Source: Phycisphaerae bacterium
GTDB taxonomy: Bacteria > Planctomycetota > Phycisphaerae > UBA1845
Length of the DNA stretch: 32,291 nucleotides
Reading direction: 5' to 3'
NCBI GenBank assembly: GCA_028282665.1
Contig: JANQHN010000125.1
Coordinates: 1 to 32,291 of the forward strand
Made by a program: the position numbers and the translations under genes. The notes beneath the pieces are model-generated. The model searched no databases and was not told the DNA's origin. It worked only from the letters and a program-made list of their open reading frames with translations. Position 1 is the stretch's first letter; each line of letters begins with the position of its first letter. Positions 15,455 to 24,925 of the stretch are shown in pieces.

Positions 15455-16094
15455 GGGGCTGTCATTCTTCACTCAGATTGAACAGTCGACCGGTGAGGCT
15501 CGTGCGATCTTAACACACTTACGATCCATTGCAGAATGGCGGCGCTGTCGGTGCGCAGTTCTCATGCTGCGGATTATTGGATAACGGTCTATTGGAGAAC
15601 TCATAGGTAACCCGAAAGGGGACAGGGGCGGTATGACATTCTCACACCTCAATGGATTAAATTCAGCATCGATTGCGAAAATCCGTCCGTGGCTGTTGGC
15701 TCGTTCGATGGGCGAGCGCTCCTTTTGGAACTGCTTCGTAATTCATTTGTGCATAGGGTCACGAGGCTTCCTGCACTCTCAAAAAGGAATAGAAATTTAA
15801 TCAGTGGCTCCAACACTAAACAGCTTGGTCTACATGGCAAATCGAATCGGGATGAGATAGCCTCGAATGACTATTTGGACTTCTTTCGGCTGAGCGTCTA
15901 TGTGACGCGGAGAATGCCTATGGTACCATAGGTAGAACTTTCAGCAGGAAAGCGTGATCAACACCAGCCGGAGGCGCAAATATTGGGCCCATCTGCTCGA
16001 TTAACGCGTGCACCGTATCGTTGAAGCGGTGTCTGAATTCGTCACTTCAACTGAGTCGATAAACCTCTTAGCACATTGATTAAGGTAGTAAGCG
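15455..16094. other. Intergenic region upstream of the sensor kinase
   Basis: This 640-bp stretch has no convincing gene; frames of 60-80 codons exist on both strands but show no family character. It contains a perfect 16-bp palindrome (annotated separately) and, just before 16095, AAGG as a weak ribosome-binding site for the kinase. The base composition is visibly more AT-rich than the flanking genes. Confidence 0.45.
15917..15932. promoter_or_regulatory. Perfect 16-bp palindrome, possible operator
   Basis: CCTATGGTACCATAGG is an uninterrupted palindrome with no loop, more like a dimeric protein-binding site than a hairpin. It is centred about 170 bp before the kinase start. The binding protein is unknown. 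Confidence 0.4.
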
Positions 16095-19070
16095 ATGAGC
16101 GAAATCGACACTGGGCAAAACGACGCACAGCGATCTGCGCGAATTCCGTTGCGGGACCGCGAAGTGAGCGATTGTTCTTCGGAAAGATCGGTTGATCTTG
16201 TGATTCGACTTGACCGACAAGGTCGAATCGAGTTTGTCTCCGATGACGCCGCGCAACTTCTGCGAGTACGAGTATCTGAGCTCACTGGCCGAACTCTCAG
16301 CGAAATCATCCTTACTTCTGAGCTAATTGATTCACTCCATAAAGGCGTCGATAAGGCAGCCCGTTTGGGAGAGCACTTTGGAAGCGAAGTTGCTTTCAAA
16401 GGGCCAGGGAATGAACAGCGCCTCATCAGTTGGCGATTTATTCCTGAGACGAATGGCAAAGGCGAGATCGTGGCCGTATTGGTCATCGGTCGGGATATGA
16501 CTGATCGGCAGATTGCGACCCAGGCGCTACAAAAGAGCGAAGCGCGATTTAAGTTGGCGATGCTTACGAGTCAGGACGGCATATGGGACTGGAACGTCAA
16601 GACAGACGAGGTCTATTATAGTCCGGGATACTCTGCCATGCTTGGCTACGTCGAATCCGAGATTGGTCGTACTGCTGAGTTCTGGATGGAATCCATTCAT
16701 GCAGAGGATCGGGCCTTCGTTCTCGATGCAAACGCTGATTGCATCGAGGGGCGATGCGATACGTTCGAGGTTGAGTATCGAATGCGAACGAAGTCGGGCG
16801 AGTGGCGTTGGATTCTTGGGCGTGGCCGAGTCGTTTCGCGGGACGACTCTGGCCGAGCCGTTCGCCTAATCGGTACGCACGCAGACATTACACCTCGTAA
16901 ACAGTCCGAGGACGCGCTTCGTGAGAGCGAACTTCGCTTCCGCGAAATTTTCGAAAACATGGGTAACGGCGCAGCGATTTATGAGCCGGTCAACGACGGT
17001 GAGGATTTTATTTTCAAGGATATAAATCCCGCAGGAGCACGCATCGGCGGACTGGAGCGTGAGCAACACATTGGAAGAAGTGTGCAAGAGGTTTATCCCG
17101 GCGTGAAAGAGCTTGGACTCTTCGACGTATTGCGAAAAGTGCATCGCGACGGTGTGCCGCAGTGGCATCCGATGTCTGCGTATGAAGATCAGCGGCTGAC
17201 CATTTGGGTGGAGAATTATGTGTGTCGGTTGCCTTCGGGAGAGGTGGTCACTGTTTATGATGATATCACCGAGAGAAAGCGGGCGGAAGAGGCGCTCGAG
17301 AAACGTCTCGTCGCTTTGACCCAGCCGCTAGGGGACATCGGGGGACTGACGTTCGATGAACTTTTTAACCTGGAAGACATTCAAAAGCTTCAGGACGAAT
17401 TTGCTCAAGCGACCGGTGTTGCGTCGATCATCACACGAATTGACGGTACTCCTATTACCAAGCCCAGCAATTTCTGTCGACTTTGCCGCGATATCATTTT
17501 AGAGACTGAGTTGGGGCGCGCGAACTGCCGCCGGTCAAATGCGACGATCGAAAACAGTAACATCGATGGCCCCACAATACGGCTGTGTTTAAGCGGAGGC
17601 TTGTGGGATGCCGGTGCGGAAATCAAAGTGGGTGGCAGGCATATCGCAAACTGGTTCATCGGTCAGGTGCGTGACGAGAGTCAGACAGAAAAGCAAATGC
17701 GCGAGTACGCACGAGAGATCGGTGCGGATGAAGAAGCCATTGTCGAAGCATTTCGTGAAGTACCAGTCATGTCACGAGAGCAATTTGAACACGTTGCGCA
17801 AGCACTGTTCACCTTTGCCGATCAACTGTCCAACATGGCGTTTCAAAATGTTCAGCAAGCCCGGTTCATTACGGAGCGGAAACAAGCGGAACAGCAACGG
17901 GAAGAATTGGAAGCGCAGCTTCGCCATTCGCAGAAGATGGAGGCCGTCGGCCAGCTTGCGGGTGGCATTGCCCATGACTTCAACAACATCTTGACTGCGA
18001 TTCTCGGTAACGTCGAATTGGGAATGGACATCGTGCGTGATGAATTGGGTGAAGATCACATGGTGGCTCGCTCCATGTTGCAGATCGAGGAGGTTGCGCA
18101 GCGCGCTTCGGCATTGACGCGGCAGCTGTTGACGTTTAGTCGTCGGGATATAACCAAGCCTGAAACTTTGAACCTCAATGAAGTATTAGCCAACTTGGAC
18201 AAAATGCTGAGGCGGCTGATTACGGAGAACATTTCACTTAAGGCGCTTACGGAGCCGCACCTGCAATTCGTCCGTGCGGATGCGGGTCAGATCGAACAGG
18301 TGATCGTTAACTTGGTCGTCAACGCCGTGCATGCGATGCCGGATGGTGGATGCCTCACGCTGGAAACTCAAAACGTTTTGCTTGATGAAAACTACGAAAG
18401 CAAACACGCCGAAGCGAAAACCGGACCTCATGTATTGCTTGCGGTCAGCGACACAGGTCATGGGATTGAGCCGGAAACACTTGAGCGGATCTTCGAGCCC
18501 TTCTTCACAACGAAGGGGCCTGATAAAGGGACCGGGCTTGGACTTGCGACCGTTCACGGTATTGTAAAACGCTCCGGAGGGCATTTAATGGTGTACAGTG
18601 AGATCAGTCGGGGAAGTAGTTTCAAAGTCTACCTTCCCGCAGTCAAATCTGTTACGGAAGAGAATGCAACCCCCATTCGATCTGCGCTTATCAGCCAGGG
18701 TTATGAGACCATCTTGCTTTGCGAGGATGACGAGGCCGTTCGGGAGTTAATAGCCCAATCCTTGGGGGGGGCAGGGTATCAGGTCATTCATGCAAACAAT
18801 GGCGAGGAAGGCTTAAAAGCGAGTGAAAAACACTCCGGGCCAATTGATTTACTTATTACCGATGTTGTCATGCCGGATATTAATGGCCGGTTGCTGGCAC
18901 AGCGATTGCGTACAAAACGCCCTGACCTTCCGACGCTTTTCATTTCCGGTTACACCGCCAATGTCATTGTTCATCATGGCGTTCTGGATCGCGATGTTCA
19001 ATTTCTAGAAAAACCGTTTACTCGACAGCAGTTGCTGGAGAAAGTGCGCAACGTTTTGGATCAGGTGTGA
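16095..19070 (+). CDS. Hybrid sensor histidine kinase: PAS-PAS-PAS-PocR-HisKA-HATPase-receiver
   Basis: The 991-residue kinase has no obvious membrane segment. PAS-like domains occupy about 30-140, 148-270 (with a PAC-like [18 protein letters not shown]) and 278-395. A PocR ligand-binding domain (about 412-585) has its cysteine set at C461, C464, C478 and C498, with [21 protein letters not shown] short coiled coil leads to HisKA with phospho-His H627 (GGIAHDFNN). HATPase_c follows with the N box near N743, DTGHG (786-790) and [10 protein letters not shown] (811-820). A C-terminal receiver has the acidic pair D878/D879, phospho-Asp D923 and K973. PocR domains often sense small metabolites such as hydrocarbon derivatives (1,2-propanediol in the founding member). 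All catalytic residues look intact. The gene stands alone with about 640 bp of spacer on each side, so its partner output regulator is elsewhere. Confidence 0.92.
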   Translation: MSEIDTGQNDAQRSARIPLRDREVSDCSSERSVDLVIRLDRQGRIEFVSDDAAQLLRVRVSELTGRTLSEIILTSELIDSLHKGVDKAARLGEHFGSEVAFKGPGNEQRLISWRFIPETNGKGEIVAVLVIGRDMTDRQIATQALQKSEARFKLAMLTSQDGIWDWNVKTDEVYYSPGYSAMLGYVESEIGRTAEFWMESIHAEDRAFVLDANADCIEGRCDTFEVEYRMRTKSGEWRWILGRGRVVSRDDSGRAVRLIGTHADITPRKQSEDALRESELRFREIFENMGNGAAIYEPVNDGEDFIFKDINPAGARIGGLEREQHIGRSVQEVYPGVKELGLFDVLRKVHRDGVPQWHPMSAYEDQRLTIWVENYVCRLPSGEVVTVYDDITERKRAEEALEKRLVALTQPLGDIGGLTFDELFNLEDIQKLQDEFAQATGVASIITRIDGTPITKPSNFCRLCRDIILETELGRANCRRSNATIENSNIDGPTIRLCLSGGLWDAGAEIKVGGRHIANWFIGQVRDESQTEKQMREYAREIGADEEAIVEAFREVPVMSREQFEHVAQALFTFADQLSNMAFQNVQQARFITERKQAEQQREELEAQLRHSQKMEAVGQLAGGIAHDFNNILTAILGNVELGMDIVRDELGEDHMVARSMLQIEEVAQRASALTRQLLTFSRRDITKPETLNLNEVLANLDKMLRRLITENISLKALTEPHLQFVRADAGQIEQVIVNLVVNAVHAMPDGGCLTLETQNVLLDENYESKHAEAKTGPHVLLAVSDTGHGIEPETLERIFEPFFTTKGPDKGTGLGLATVHGIVKRSGGHLMVYSEISRGSSFKVYLPAVKSVTEENATPIRSALISQGYETILLCEDDEAVRELIAQSLGGAGYQVIHANNGEEGLKASEKHSGPIDLLITDVVMPDINGRLLAQRLRTKRPDLPTLFISGYTANVIVHHGVLDRDVQFLEKPFTRQQLLEKVRNVLDQV

Positions 19071-19722
19071 GTGGAATCGTAGAGGCAAACGGCCCTTGGG
19101 AATGGCCCGTGCGTAGAGGTAGTGCATCAGTTGCTAAAGCGTTCTGATCGGCGTGAAAACTGGAAGCCAGGGGGATTCGAACCTAATGATAAGATGTTGC
19201 ATGTACTATTAAAAGAAGCGGTTACGCGAGTTGGCGAGGCAAGTGTGGCGGTTTGCTGGGCCGAGCTTTGCGCAGGATCACAAACAGTACAAATCTTAGA
19301 CGTATTAAACGCTCATCTTTGATGAAGATTATTCAAACACATGTTCTTCATCTCGGACACCACGCACGTGGATTCAAGGTCGTCGAGTGCCACATAATGG
19401 CATTCAGTGCGCCATGATTCCATCGTCTCTTATTAAGGTGTCTGCAGGCTAACGAGACACTCCTGGCGCAGCGAGTGTCAGATAATGTCAACTGATTCAA
19501 CGTGCTTGCGGAATAGCGCCCAGCCGTGGTCGCCCAATCAATGAGATAGACAGTCGTTCTCGTTGAAACCAGTTGGTAAGGACTATATAATCAACCGGCG
19601 ATTTTGCATCAACCGAAGGCGGATCCTTTCGGCGCGACAATACAATCGTCGAACCGTACCGCCAGAGTGCCTGGGGCTGGCCGACGCATCGCCGGAAGCG
19701 GCAAACGAGGGGAACCTACAGC
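19071..19722. other. Gene-poor region carrying a tRNA 3'-end fragment
   Basis: This 652-bp spacer contains the tRNA-Ala 3'-end copy at 19157-19183. It also has an inverted repeat GACACTC (19456-19462) / GAGTGTC (19473-19479) with a 10-nt loop. No integrase, transposase or other gene was recognised. The 66-codon frame starting at 19122 reads through the tRNA fragment and is rejected. Confidence 0.5.
19157..19183 (-). repeat. Partial duplicate of the 3' end of tRNA-Ala(GGC): att-like direct repeat
   Basis: The plus strand reads aaactggaa then gccagggggattcgaacc. The same sequence, with one A fewer, occurs at 22522-22547, covering the T-arm and 3' acceptor of the intact tRNA-Ala plus four bases beyond it. 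The 18-nt core is identical. Both copies are in the same orientation. Similarity stops after this core, so the rest of the tRNA is missing here. This is the classic product of site-specific integration into a tRNA 3' end; a decayed second tRNA gene is the alternative. Confidence 0.7.
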
Positions 19723-22032
19723 ATGAACGCATTATTTCATAGCCAAACTGCCTGCAACAGGCTCTTTCGCTGCTGCATGGTCTGGGCATTGATCATCGCT
19801 CCGACTCCGCTCGGCCTTCTGAGCGGGTGTAGCTCCGGCACGGTTCCGCCCCGCAATGGCGACAACGGCAACGCGAATGACAACGGGGGCAGCAGCAATC
19901 CAGACGCTGCGCTCACCTTGGATACCCTGGCCGCCAGTTGGGCCATCCAGCGCGAAACGGACGACAAGACCATCTGGGGCATCGCCCTTGCCGCCGCGCC
20001 AAGCAACGAATCTGTGGCGTTGACGGTGCTGTTGGATGAGACGTTTGCCCCGGGTACCCTCGAACTGTCAATCAACGGCGATGAGGTCGAGGGATACTGG
20101 AGTGACCTCGATGCGGAGCGAACGGAGAAGCCGAACTGGCAGGCGCAATACGACCCGTCCACGCGGCTTCTTGAAGGTCTCCTCACGCTCAACGGTCAAA
20201 CCCACACGCTCCGTTTGCACCGGGGTATGAAAGCCACGGGTGCGGCCACGGCCGTCTGGAATCGAATAGGCGATGACGCCGGTGCTATCATCGCTACCGA
20301 CGTCAACGCCGTGGCGATCAGCGTGCTTGACGATGACACCAACTGGCCCGTGGAAGGCCACTACGACGGCGCCTACACTGAACCGGTAGAGGGTTTCGAA
20401 TTCCTCGCCGACGTCTTCAACTTTCTCGGCTTTGAGGGTGGCGGTGAAGGAATTTTCTTTGATAGAGGACAGCAACTACTCATCCTGGAACGGGCCGTTC
20501 CAGTTGATGGCGTTTTAGTCAACCGCGCCACCCGCTTTGAGAAGACTGACGAGGCCGGTGAGTTGACCGGGTTGTGGATTGGCAATGACCGGGAACCCGA
20601 TGATAACCAGCTGGCTCGGCGACAGGTCAGGCGCGTTGTGGAATACGAAGGGCGAGTGTACATCCATCAGGGCGGCGATACCTACGCCCAAAGTCTCGAA
20701 CGCTGGCAGATACTGGATTCCAGTGACACGGGCTACGAGGACAACAGCGAGGGTTTCGAATGGAGTGGCAGATTCAACCTCGATCGGACGCGCCTGGTCG
20801 GCGAGTGGGTGGGCTACGACGGCTGGTATCAGTCGATGGACCGCACGGCTACGCCAGGCCCCGCAGATTTGTCCGGATCGTTCGGTAGCGTTGACATCAA
20901 CTACACCTTCTCCTACGTTCCACCCAGCACCGGCAGCTCAGAACTTTCCTTTGATGGCCAAACACTGACAATCCGTGACACGCGCGAAGACGGTGTCGAT
21001 TTCGCGCTGGAAGCGGAATGGACCGGTGACCAGTTTGTCGGCGAGTGGTGGGCGATGGACACGCCCTCTGAGCGATATCCCTGGCGCGGTCACTGGATAC
21101 CCGAATACAACTACCTCCACGGTCAATGGAGCGAAGGGGAATGGAGCTTCTGCCAGGCGGCCATCCGCCGGGCAGACGATCCCGCGGTGGCTGAGCGTGT
21201 CATCTTCCAGGATCCCAACTCGGCCCGCGCCGCGATGTTGCGTGATGAAGCCTCCGGTAGCCTCTACACCCTGTACAAGAACCAAGAACGCCTCACACAC
21301 ATGGTCGCCATCGTGGAAGGCGGGCAGCTTCGTGTCGACTTCGACGAACGCATGCGCCCCACACGAATGGCAGGGCCGGGTGAACTGTTGGAACTCGAAT
21401 GGCAGGATACCGGTACCAGTGTTACGATTATCCACACCAACACGGAGACTCAGCTAGTCCAAACCGCGAGCCTTGAGTTGGATCTCTCAGACGAAGCCAT
21501 CCTAGGCTATATCGCCGCCGCCGAGGTACGCGATAATGCTGACTATCAGGACCATCGTGACTTCATCGCCGATTTCCCCGGTGCTGTGGAAGCCATCGCC
21601 ACCACGGGAATTGTCCCGCCGGAATACCGCCAGGGCACTCAAACCGGCAAGTACATTGATTCTATCCGCCAGCAAGCTGTCCCCGGCCGCGGCTTGGGCG
21701 TTGGGCCGGGTTTCCAGGTAGTGGTAGGAAATGATACGGGTGTTTTCGACACCATGTTGATCGCCGGTGCCATTCATTTCGCCTTGGGAGGGGCCGTGCT
21801 CGCCGCGGGCTTGACTTTTCCCGCCGCCCTCTTAGCCGTCGCCGGAGGCGCGATCATAGGAACAGCGCTGATCTTGGCATTGGGCTTTGACCTTCTATTC
21901 TTCCTGCTGTTTGGCAGCGACACCTGCTGTTCCCCCTGCGGCCTGGGCTGCTTTTTCAGTTGCTGCGATTTCTCTCCCGACCAGATACGAGAGGTCGAAC
22001 CGCCCGATGGATCGTATTCGATAAAAGCTTAG
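19723..22032 (+). CDS. Large lipoprotein of unknown family with glycine-zipper membrane tail and Cys cluster
   Basis: I do not recognise this 769-residue protein. It starts with a signal peptide ending in a lipobox (LLSGC, C36). An Asn/Gly/Asp-rich linker (about 42-62) is typical of planctomycete exported proteins. A large Trp/Asp/Glu-rich, beta-looking region (about 65-560) repeats a motif of the form G-x-W-x-x-x-D: GLWIGND, GEWVGYD and GEWWAMD, as well as VEGYWSDLD. Near the C-terminus two hydrophobic, Gly/Ala-rich helices (about 680-730) lead into six cysteines (735, 736, 739, 743, 747 and 748; CCSPCGLGCFFSCC) and a short acidic tail. A GAGGGG about ten nt before the ATG supports the start. 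A lipid anchor at one end and a membrane hairpin at the other is unusual. It is the only gene inside the tRNA-bounded segment. No function is proposed. Confidence 0.8.
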   Translation: MNALFHSQTACNRLFRCCMVWALIIAPTPLGLLSGCSSGTVPPRNGDNGNANDNGGSSNPDAALTLDTLAASWAIQRETDDKTIWGIALAAAPSNESVALTVLLDETFAPGTLELSINGDEVEGYWSDLDAERTEKPNWQAQYDPSTRLLEGLLTLNGQTHTLRLHRGMKATGAATAVWNRIGDDAGAIIATDVNAVAISVLDDDTNWPVEGHYDGAYTEPVEGFEFLADVFNFLGFEGGGEGIFFDRGQQLLILERAVPVDGVLVNRATRFEKTDEAGELTGLWIGNDREPDDNQLARRQVRRVVEYEGRVYIHQGGDTYAQSLERWQILDSSDTGYEDNSEGFEWSGRFNLDRTRLVGEWVGYDGWYQSMDRTATPGPADLSGSFGSVDINYTFSYVPPSTGSSELSFDGQTLTIRDTREDGVDFALEAEWTGDQFVGEWWAMDTPSERYPWRGHWIPEYNYLHGQWSEGEWSFCQAAIRRADDPAVAERVIFQDPNSARAAMLRDEASGSLYTLYKNQERLTHMVAIVEGGQLRVDFDERMRPTRMAGPGELLELEWQDTGTSVTIIHTNTETQLVQTASLELDLSDEAILGYIAAAEVRDNADYQDHRDFIADFPGAVEAIATTGIVPPEYRQGTQTGKYIDSIRQQAVPGRGLGVGPGFQVVVGNDTGVFDTMLIAGAIHFALGGAVLAAGLTFPAALLAVAGGAIIGTALILALGFDLLFFLLFGSDTCCSPCGLGCFFSCCDFSPDQIREVEPPDGSYSIKA

Positions 22033-22525
22033 CGCGACATCTCGACAGCGCACCGAGCCCGGCTTTGGCTAGAGCTTATCCCTAGACCGTTATCTTTTTA
22101 GGTAGTTCAGCATATTCTTGTATATTATGTTGAAACTCACCAAAGAGCCGTTGGGTTGGCTGGAATCGGTGATTCCTGACGCTCCGTGTAACTCCAAAGG
22201 TGGTCGGCCTTCCCGCTGACAAGCGGAAAGCGATCAATGCACCGCCAGATTGACAGTGCCACTTAATGGTCAGTCGGGTCGAACGAAGGAAAAGGACCAC
22301 CAGATGTGCAATTTGACAGTGTGGTGCGTAGCATGGTGTTTTTCTTGGCCAAGCAGCTTACATCGGGTGACAACCATATGTCATCAATTGGCAATTTACG
22401 GGGGAGTGAGCGAGTTGGAGGTGGGTCGATAAACGTCTATTAGAAAAGGGCTTGCGACACAAATCAGCATCGTTTGACACGCTCTGACGTGCCCAAACAA
22501 AAAAACACCCAAAGGCAGGTCAAAC
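22033..22525. other. Intergenic region between lipoprotein gene and tRNA
   Basis: No gene is visible in these 493 bp; the short frames are without family character. Downstream of the tRNA on the minus strand there is a T-run (plus-strand A-run at 22500-22505) that could end the tRNA transcript, but no good stem precedes it. The att-like core begins at 22522. Confidence 0.4.
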
Positions 22526-22598
22526 TGGAGCCAGGGGGATTCGAACCCCCGACCTTCTGCATGCCATGCAGACGCGCTCCCAACTGCGCTATGGCCCC
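22526..22598 (-). tRNA. tRNA-Ala (anticodon GGC)
   Basis: Read on the minus strand, 73 nt fold as a complete cloverleaf. The acceptor stem is GGGGCCA / TGGCTCC with one G-T pair and discriminator A. The D-arm is AGCGCAGTTGGGAGCGC. The anticodon stem TCTGC / GCAGA encloses loop ATGGCAT, giving anticodon GGC (Ala, codons GCC/GCU). The T-arm is CGGGG GTTCGAAT CCCCC-like. The CCA end is not encoded. Its 3' end is the inferred integration site for the segment to its left. Confidence 0.95.
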
Positions 22599-22785
22599 TA
22601 TGGTTCGGGCGATTATGGACCGAATCGGCTTGAATTGCAACCAGCCGGATTCATCTCCCACGAGCAGGAGATAGGCTAAACGCAGAGCACGCAAAAAACG
22701 GATAGCTCCGTAATCCATCGTTTTCGGACGTGAAAGGTACAGGCTGCGGCATGTTTTTACGCAACCTGTCCTGGCGATGTTCTCA

Positions 22786-24705
22786 CTACGGGCATAGGCC
22801 AAAGTCGTTCTTCACAATTCCGACGTCCCCCGGGCCGACTGCACCGTTGTGATCGAAGTCCAATACTACACACTCGGGCAGGTTTATGTCGCAACCGAAG
22901 TTATTCTTAACGACGCCTACATCACCTGGACCCACTGAGCCATTGCCGTCCAAGTCATATGGGCAAGGCGGGCCTGAGCAATCAAGACTGTGAATCGAGA
23001 TGTCATCGATGTTCCAGCCCGAGTACTGCCAGCTCGTATCTGTCGGGCCCATCGTCCAACGCAGGCGCACGTCCGGGTTGAGGTCTGCAAGCTCACTTAT
23101 GTCGATTTCCATCGCTGACCATTCATTGTCGGTGATTTCCGACGTGTTTTCCCAAAGCACTATCCATGAACTTCCGCCATCATGGCTGATTTTGACGTAT
23201 GCGTGGTCGTAGATGGGCTGTTCTACGTTAAGCCAACGGTAAAACTTTAACGTCGCCCCTTGGATTTGTGAGCAATCAATCGAAGTTGAGGTTAAATACT
23301 CTTCGCCGAGATTGTTGTCGTAGTCCCCGCCTAAGTTGAAGCCGTAAACGTTGTTGCCTGTGTAGCCAGAAGTCGGATCGGCGTAGCCATGTGCGTTTCC
23401 ACCTGCTCCTAATGGCTGGCCGAATTCCCAGTCGCCCTCGGTTGTCCAACTCGGATCCGTATCCAAAGGCTCATAAATTGCCTCAATGATCCCATACGCC
23501 GAGGTGACGAACTTTGTGCGATCCGGCGCAGTAACGGGATCGGTGAACACCTCATTGTTTGCGTTCATCACCGAAAAGTAATATTGAACCTCTTCACCGC
23601 AGATGGAAGCTGGAAAACTGGCCTCGTAGAGATCTGGAGCAATCATGGTCATCGACTCGGACTCCCACCCGTTACCCACGTTGTAATGGAGCACGCCGCT
23701 ATCGAGCAGAGGTGGTGTATCGCCCAAAGCAGTCACATAAACAGTAACCGTGTCTCCGCCGTTTGGCGATACCATTGCAGGCAGGCCATTGGGGTACTGG
23801 AACGCCAGAATATCCGCGTTTACCTGTACGCCTGCGGTATCCACAAGCCAACCGGTGATGCTTCGAACCATCTTCTCGGCGAAGGGGAAGTTCAGGTTGC
23901 CCGGCTGTTCGAAGTTGTCCTGAGAGGTGTGGTAGTAAGGATTGTCCCATACATCGCCTTCGATCAGAAGAGCCGCATCGATACCCACCTCGTCAAACGG
24001 AGCGTGATCCGAAGCGCCGATCCAACCAGGCAGGGTAGGTATCAAGCCGTCTCCGTATTCCTCCACCGCCGCGTATAACGCGTCCTTGACGGGCGAGTTA
24101 GCCCGTCCGTAGATTTTTGCGGTTTCTTCGCCGACATTGTAGGCGACCATATCGGTAGAGATCATGGCGATGATGTCATCGCCGATATGTTGGTCCACGT
24201 ATGCTTCGCTACCATACAAACCCTGTTCCTCGCGCGTGAACGCGACGAAGCGGATGGTGTAATCGGATGGGTACTGTGTAATGATGCGAGCGGTTTCGAG
24301 TACGAGGGCCGTGCCGCTGGCGTTGTCATCCGCGCCGGGATTGCCCACCGAGTCGTAATGGGCGCCCAGCACAATTTCCTGATCGGGGAAAAGAGTGCCG
24401 ACTTTCGTGCCGACCACGTTGTAGTAAGTCGATCCGAAATAAGTGACGGGCTCAAGGGTGACCGTTAGCCCATAGCTTTGCATGAGGTATTCGATATTAT
24501 TCATGCATAGGTCATGTTCCGGGCCGCCAACGCCGCGATTATCGCCGACGTGCGTATACAACCAATTGTCCATCAGATCGATATAGTTGAAGACGTCGAC
24601 CTGGTTGGCGGCGACCATGCCGAGTTCGGATGCGGACGCGACTACCGGAGCGAGTGCGCAGCACATCGCCGCCAAACGACAAGCCCATGTCCTTTTAGCC
24701 ATCAT
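22786..24705 (-). CDS. Secreted M28 family zinc aminopeptidase-like protein with C-terminal dockerin
   Basis: The 639-residue protein has a signal peptide (about 1-26) and an M28 peptidase domain (about 35-290). Its predicted zinc ligands are H116 (GAHYDS), D126 (GADDNASG), E160 (REEQG, with E159 the general base), D185 (STDMVAY) and H259 (YYHTSQDNFE). A beta-sandwich follows (about 300-395), then a jelly-roll domain resembling MAM/carbohydrate-binding modules (about 410-575, ending GWNIDDISIHS). Last is a dockerin-type pair of Ca-binding loops, DLDGNGSVGPGD and DFDHNGAVGPGD (about 582-636). The family hydrolyses N-terminal residues of peptides outside the cytoplasm. In Planctomycetota such C-terminal dockerin-like repeats are common on exported proteins without a classical cellulosome. 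GAGGAAG before tandem ATGs (24705, 24702) supports the start. The gene stands alone. Confidence 0.92.
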   Translation of the reverse strand: MMAKRTWACRLAAMCCALAPVVASASELGMVAANQVDVFNYIDLMDNWLYTHVGDNRGVGGPEHDLCMNNIEYLMQSYGLTVTLEPVTYFGSTYYNVVGTKVGTLFPDQEIVLGAHYDSVGNPGADDNASGTALVLETARIITQYPSDYTIRFVAFTREEQGLYGSEAYVDQHIGDDIIAMISTDMVAYNVGEETAKIYGRANSPVKDALYAAVEEYGDGLIPTLPGWIGASDHAPFDEVGIDAALLIEGDVWDNPYYHTSQDNFEQPGNLNFPFAEKMVRSITGWLVDTAGVQVNADILAFQYPNGLPAMVSPNGGDTVTVYVTALGDTPPLLDSGVLHYNVGNGWESESMTMIAPDLYEASFPASICGEEVQYYFSVMNANNEVFTDPVTAPDRTKFVTSAYGIIEAIYEPLDTDPSWTTEGDWEFGQPLGAGGNAHGYADPTSGYTGNNVYGFNLGGDYDNNLGEEYLTSTSIDCSQIQGATLKFYRWLNVEQPIYDHAYVKISHDGGSSWIVLWENTSEITDNEWSAMEIDISELADLNPDVRLRWTMGPTDTSWQYSGWNIDDISIHSLDCSGPPCPYDLDGNGSVGPGDVGVVKNNFGCDINLPECVVLDFDHNGAVGPGDVGIVKNDFGLCP

Positions 24706-24925
24706 GGTAACTTCCTCATTTCATCTATGACTGTGCCACCCGCATTTGACGGGCCTGTTTCGATGTCTCCTGTTTGTGCGGGCCGCCGTTACTGAAGCGT
24801 AGAGAGCGGATACGCACACTTTGATCTGTTTTTTTAGAATACAAGATCGGACAGCTTAAAAGCAATGAAATAACGGAACGAAAGGATAACGTCTTTGGGG
24901 AGATGGCGTGGATTCATGTCGGGGA

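Larger units (their letters stand above)
19157..22547. mobile_element. Putative small tRNA-Ala-associated genomic island (remnant)
   Basis: The segment lies on the 3' side of the minus-strand tRNA-Ala and is bounded by the tRNA 3' end and its direct 27-bp copy. It holds a single large gene, the lipoprotein at 19723-22032, flanked by gene-free sequence. By eye that gene has more G/C than the adjacent kinase (sample lines near 58-60% versus about 40-58%). There is no recombinase gene, so if it was once mobile it has lost its integrase or is mobilised in trans. Boundaries are inferred from the repeat only. Confidence 0.45.

Noticed and set aside
15614-15630. GAAAGGGGACAGG-like sequence reminiscent of REP/RAYT-associated repeats
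   Set aside because: Only one copy, with no inverted partner or transposase nearby.
19122-19322. Plus-strand 66-codon frame containing KPGGFEP
   Set aside because: It reads through the tRNA 3'-end fragment and has no ribosome-binding site or family character.
22474-22674. Plus-strand 66-codon frame containing LEPGGFEPPT
   Set aside because: This peptide is what the antisense of a tRNA T-arm encodes; the sequence is the tRNA-Ala gene.
24737-24785. Possible c-di-GMP-type leader or riboswitch before the M28 peptidase gene
   Set aside because: A 6-bp CCCGCA/TGCGGG stem and an AAACAGG repeat are present, but the conserved riboswitch core is not.
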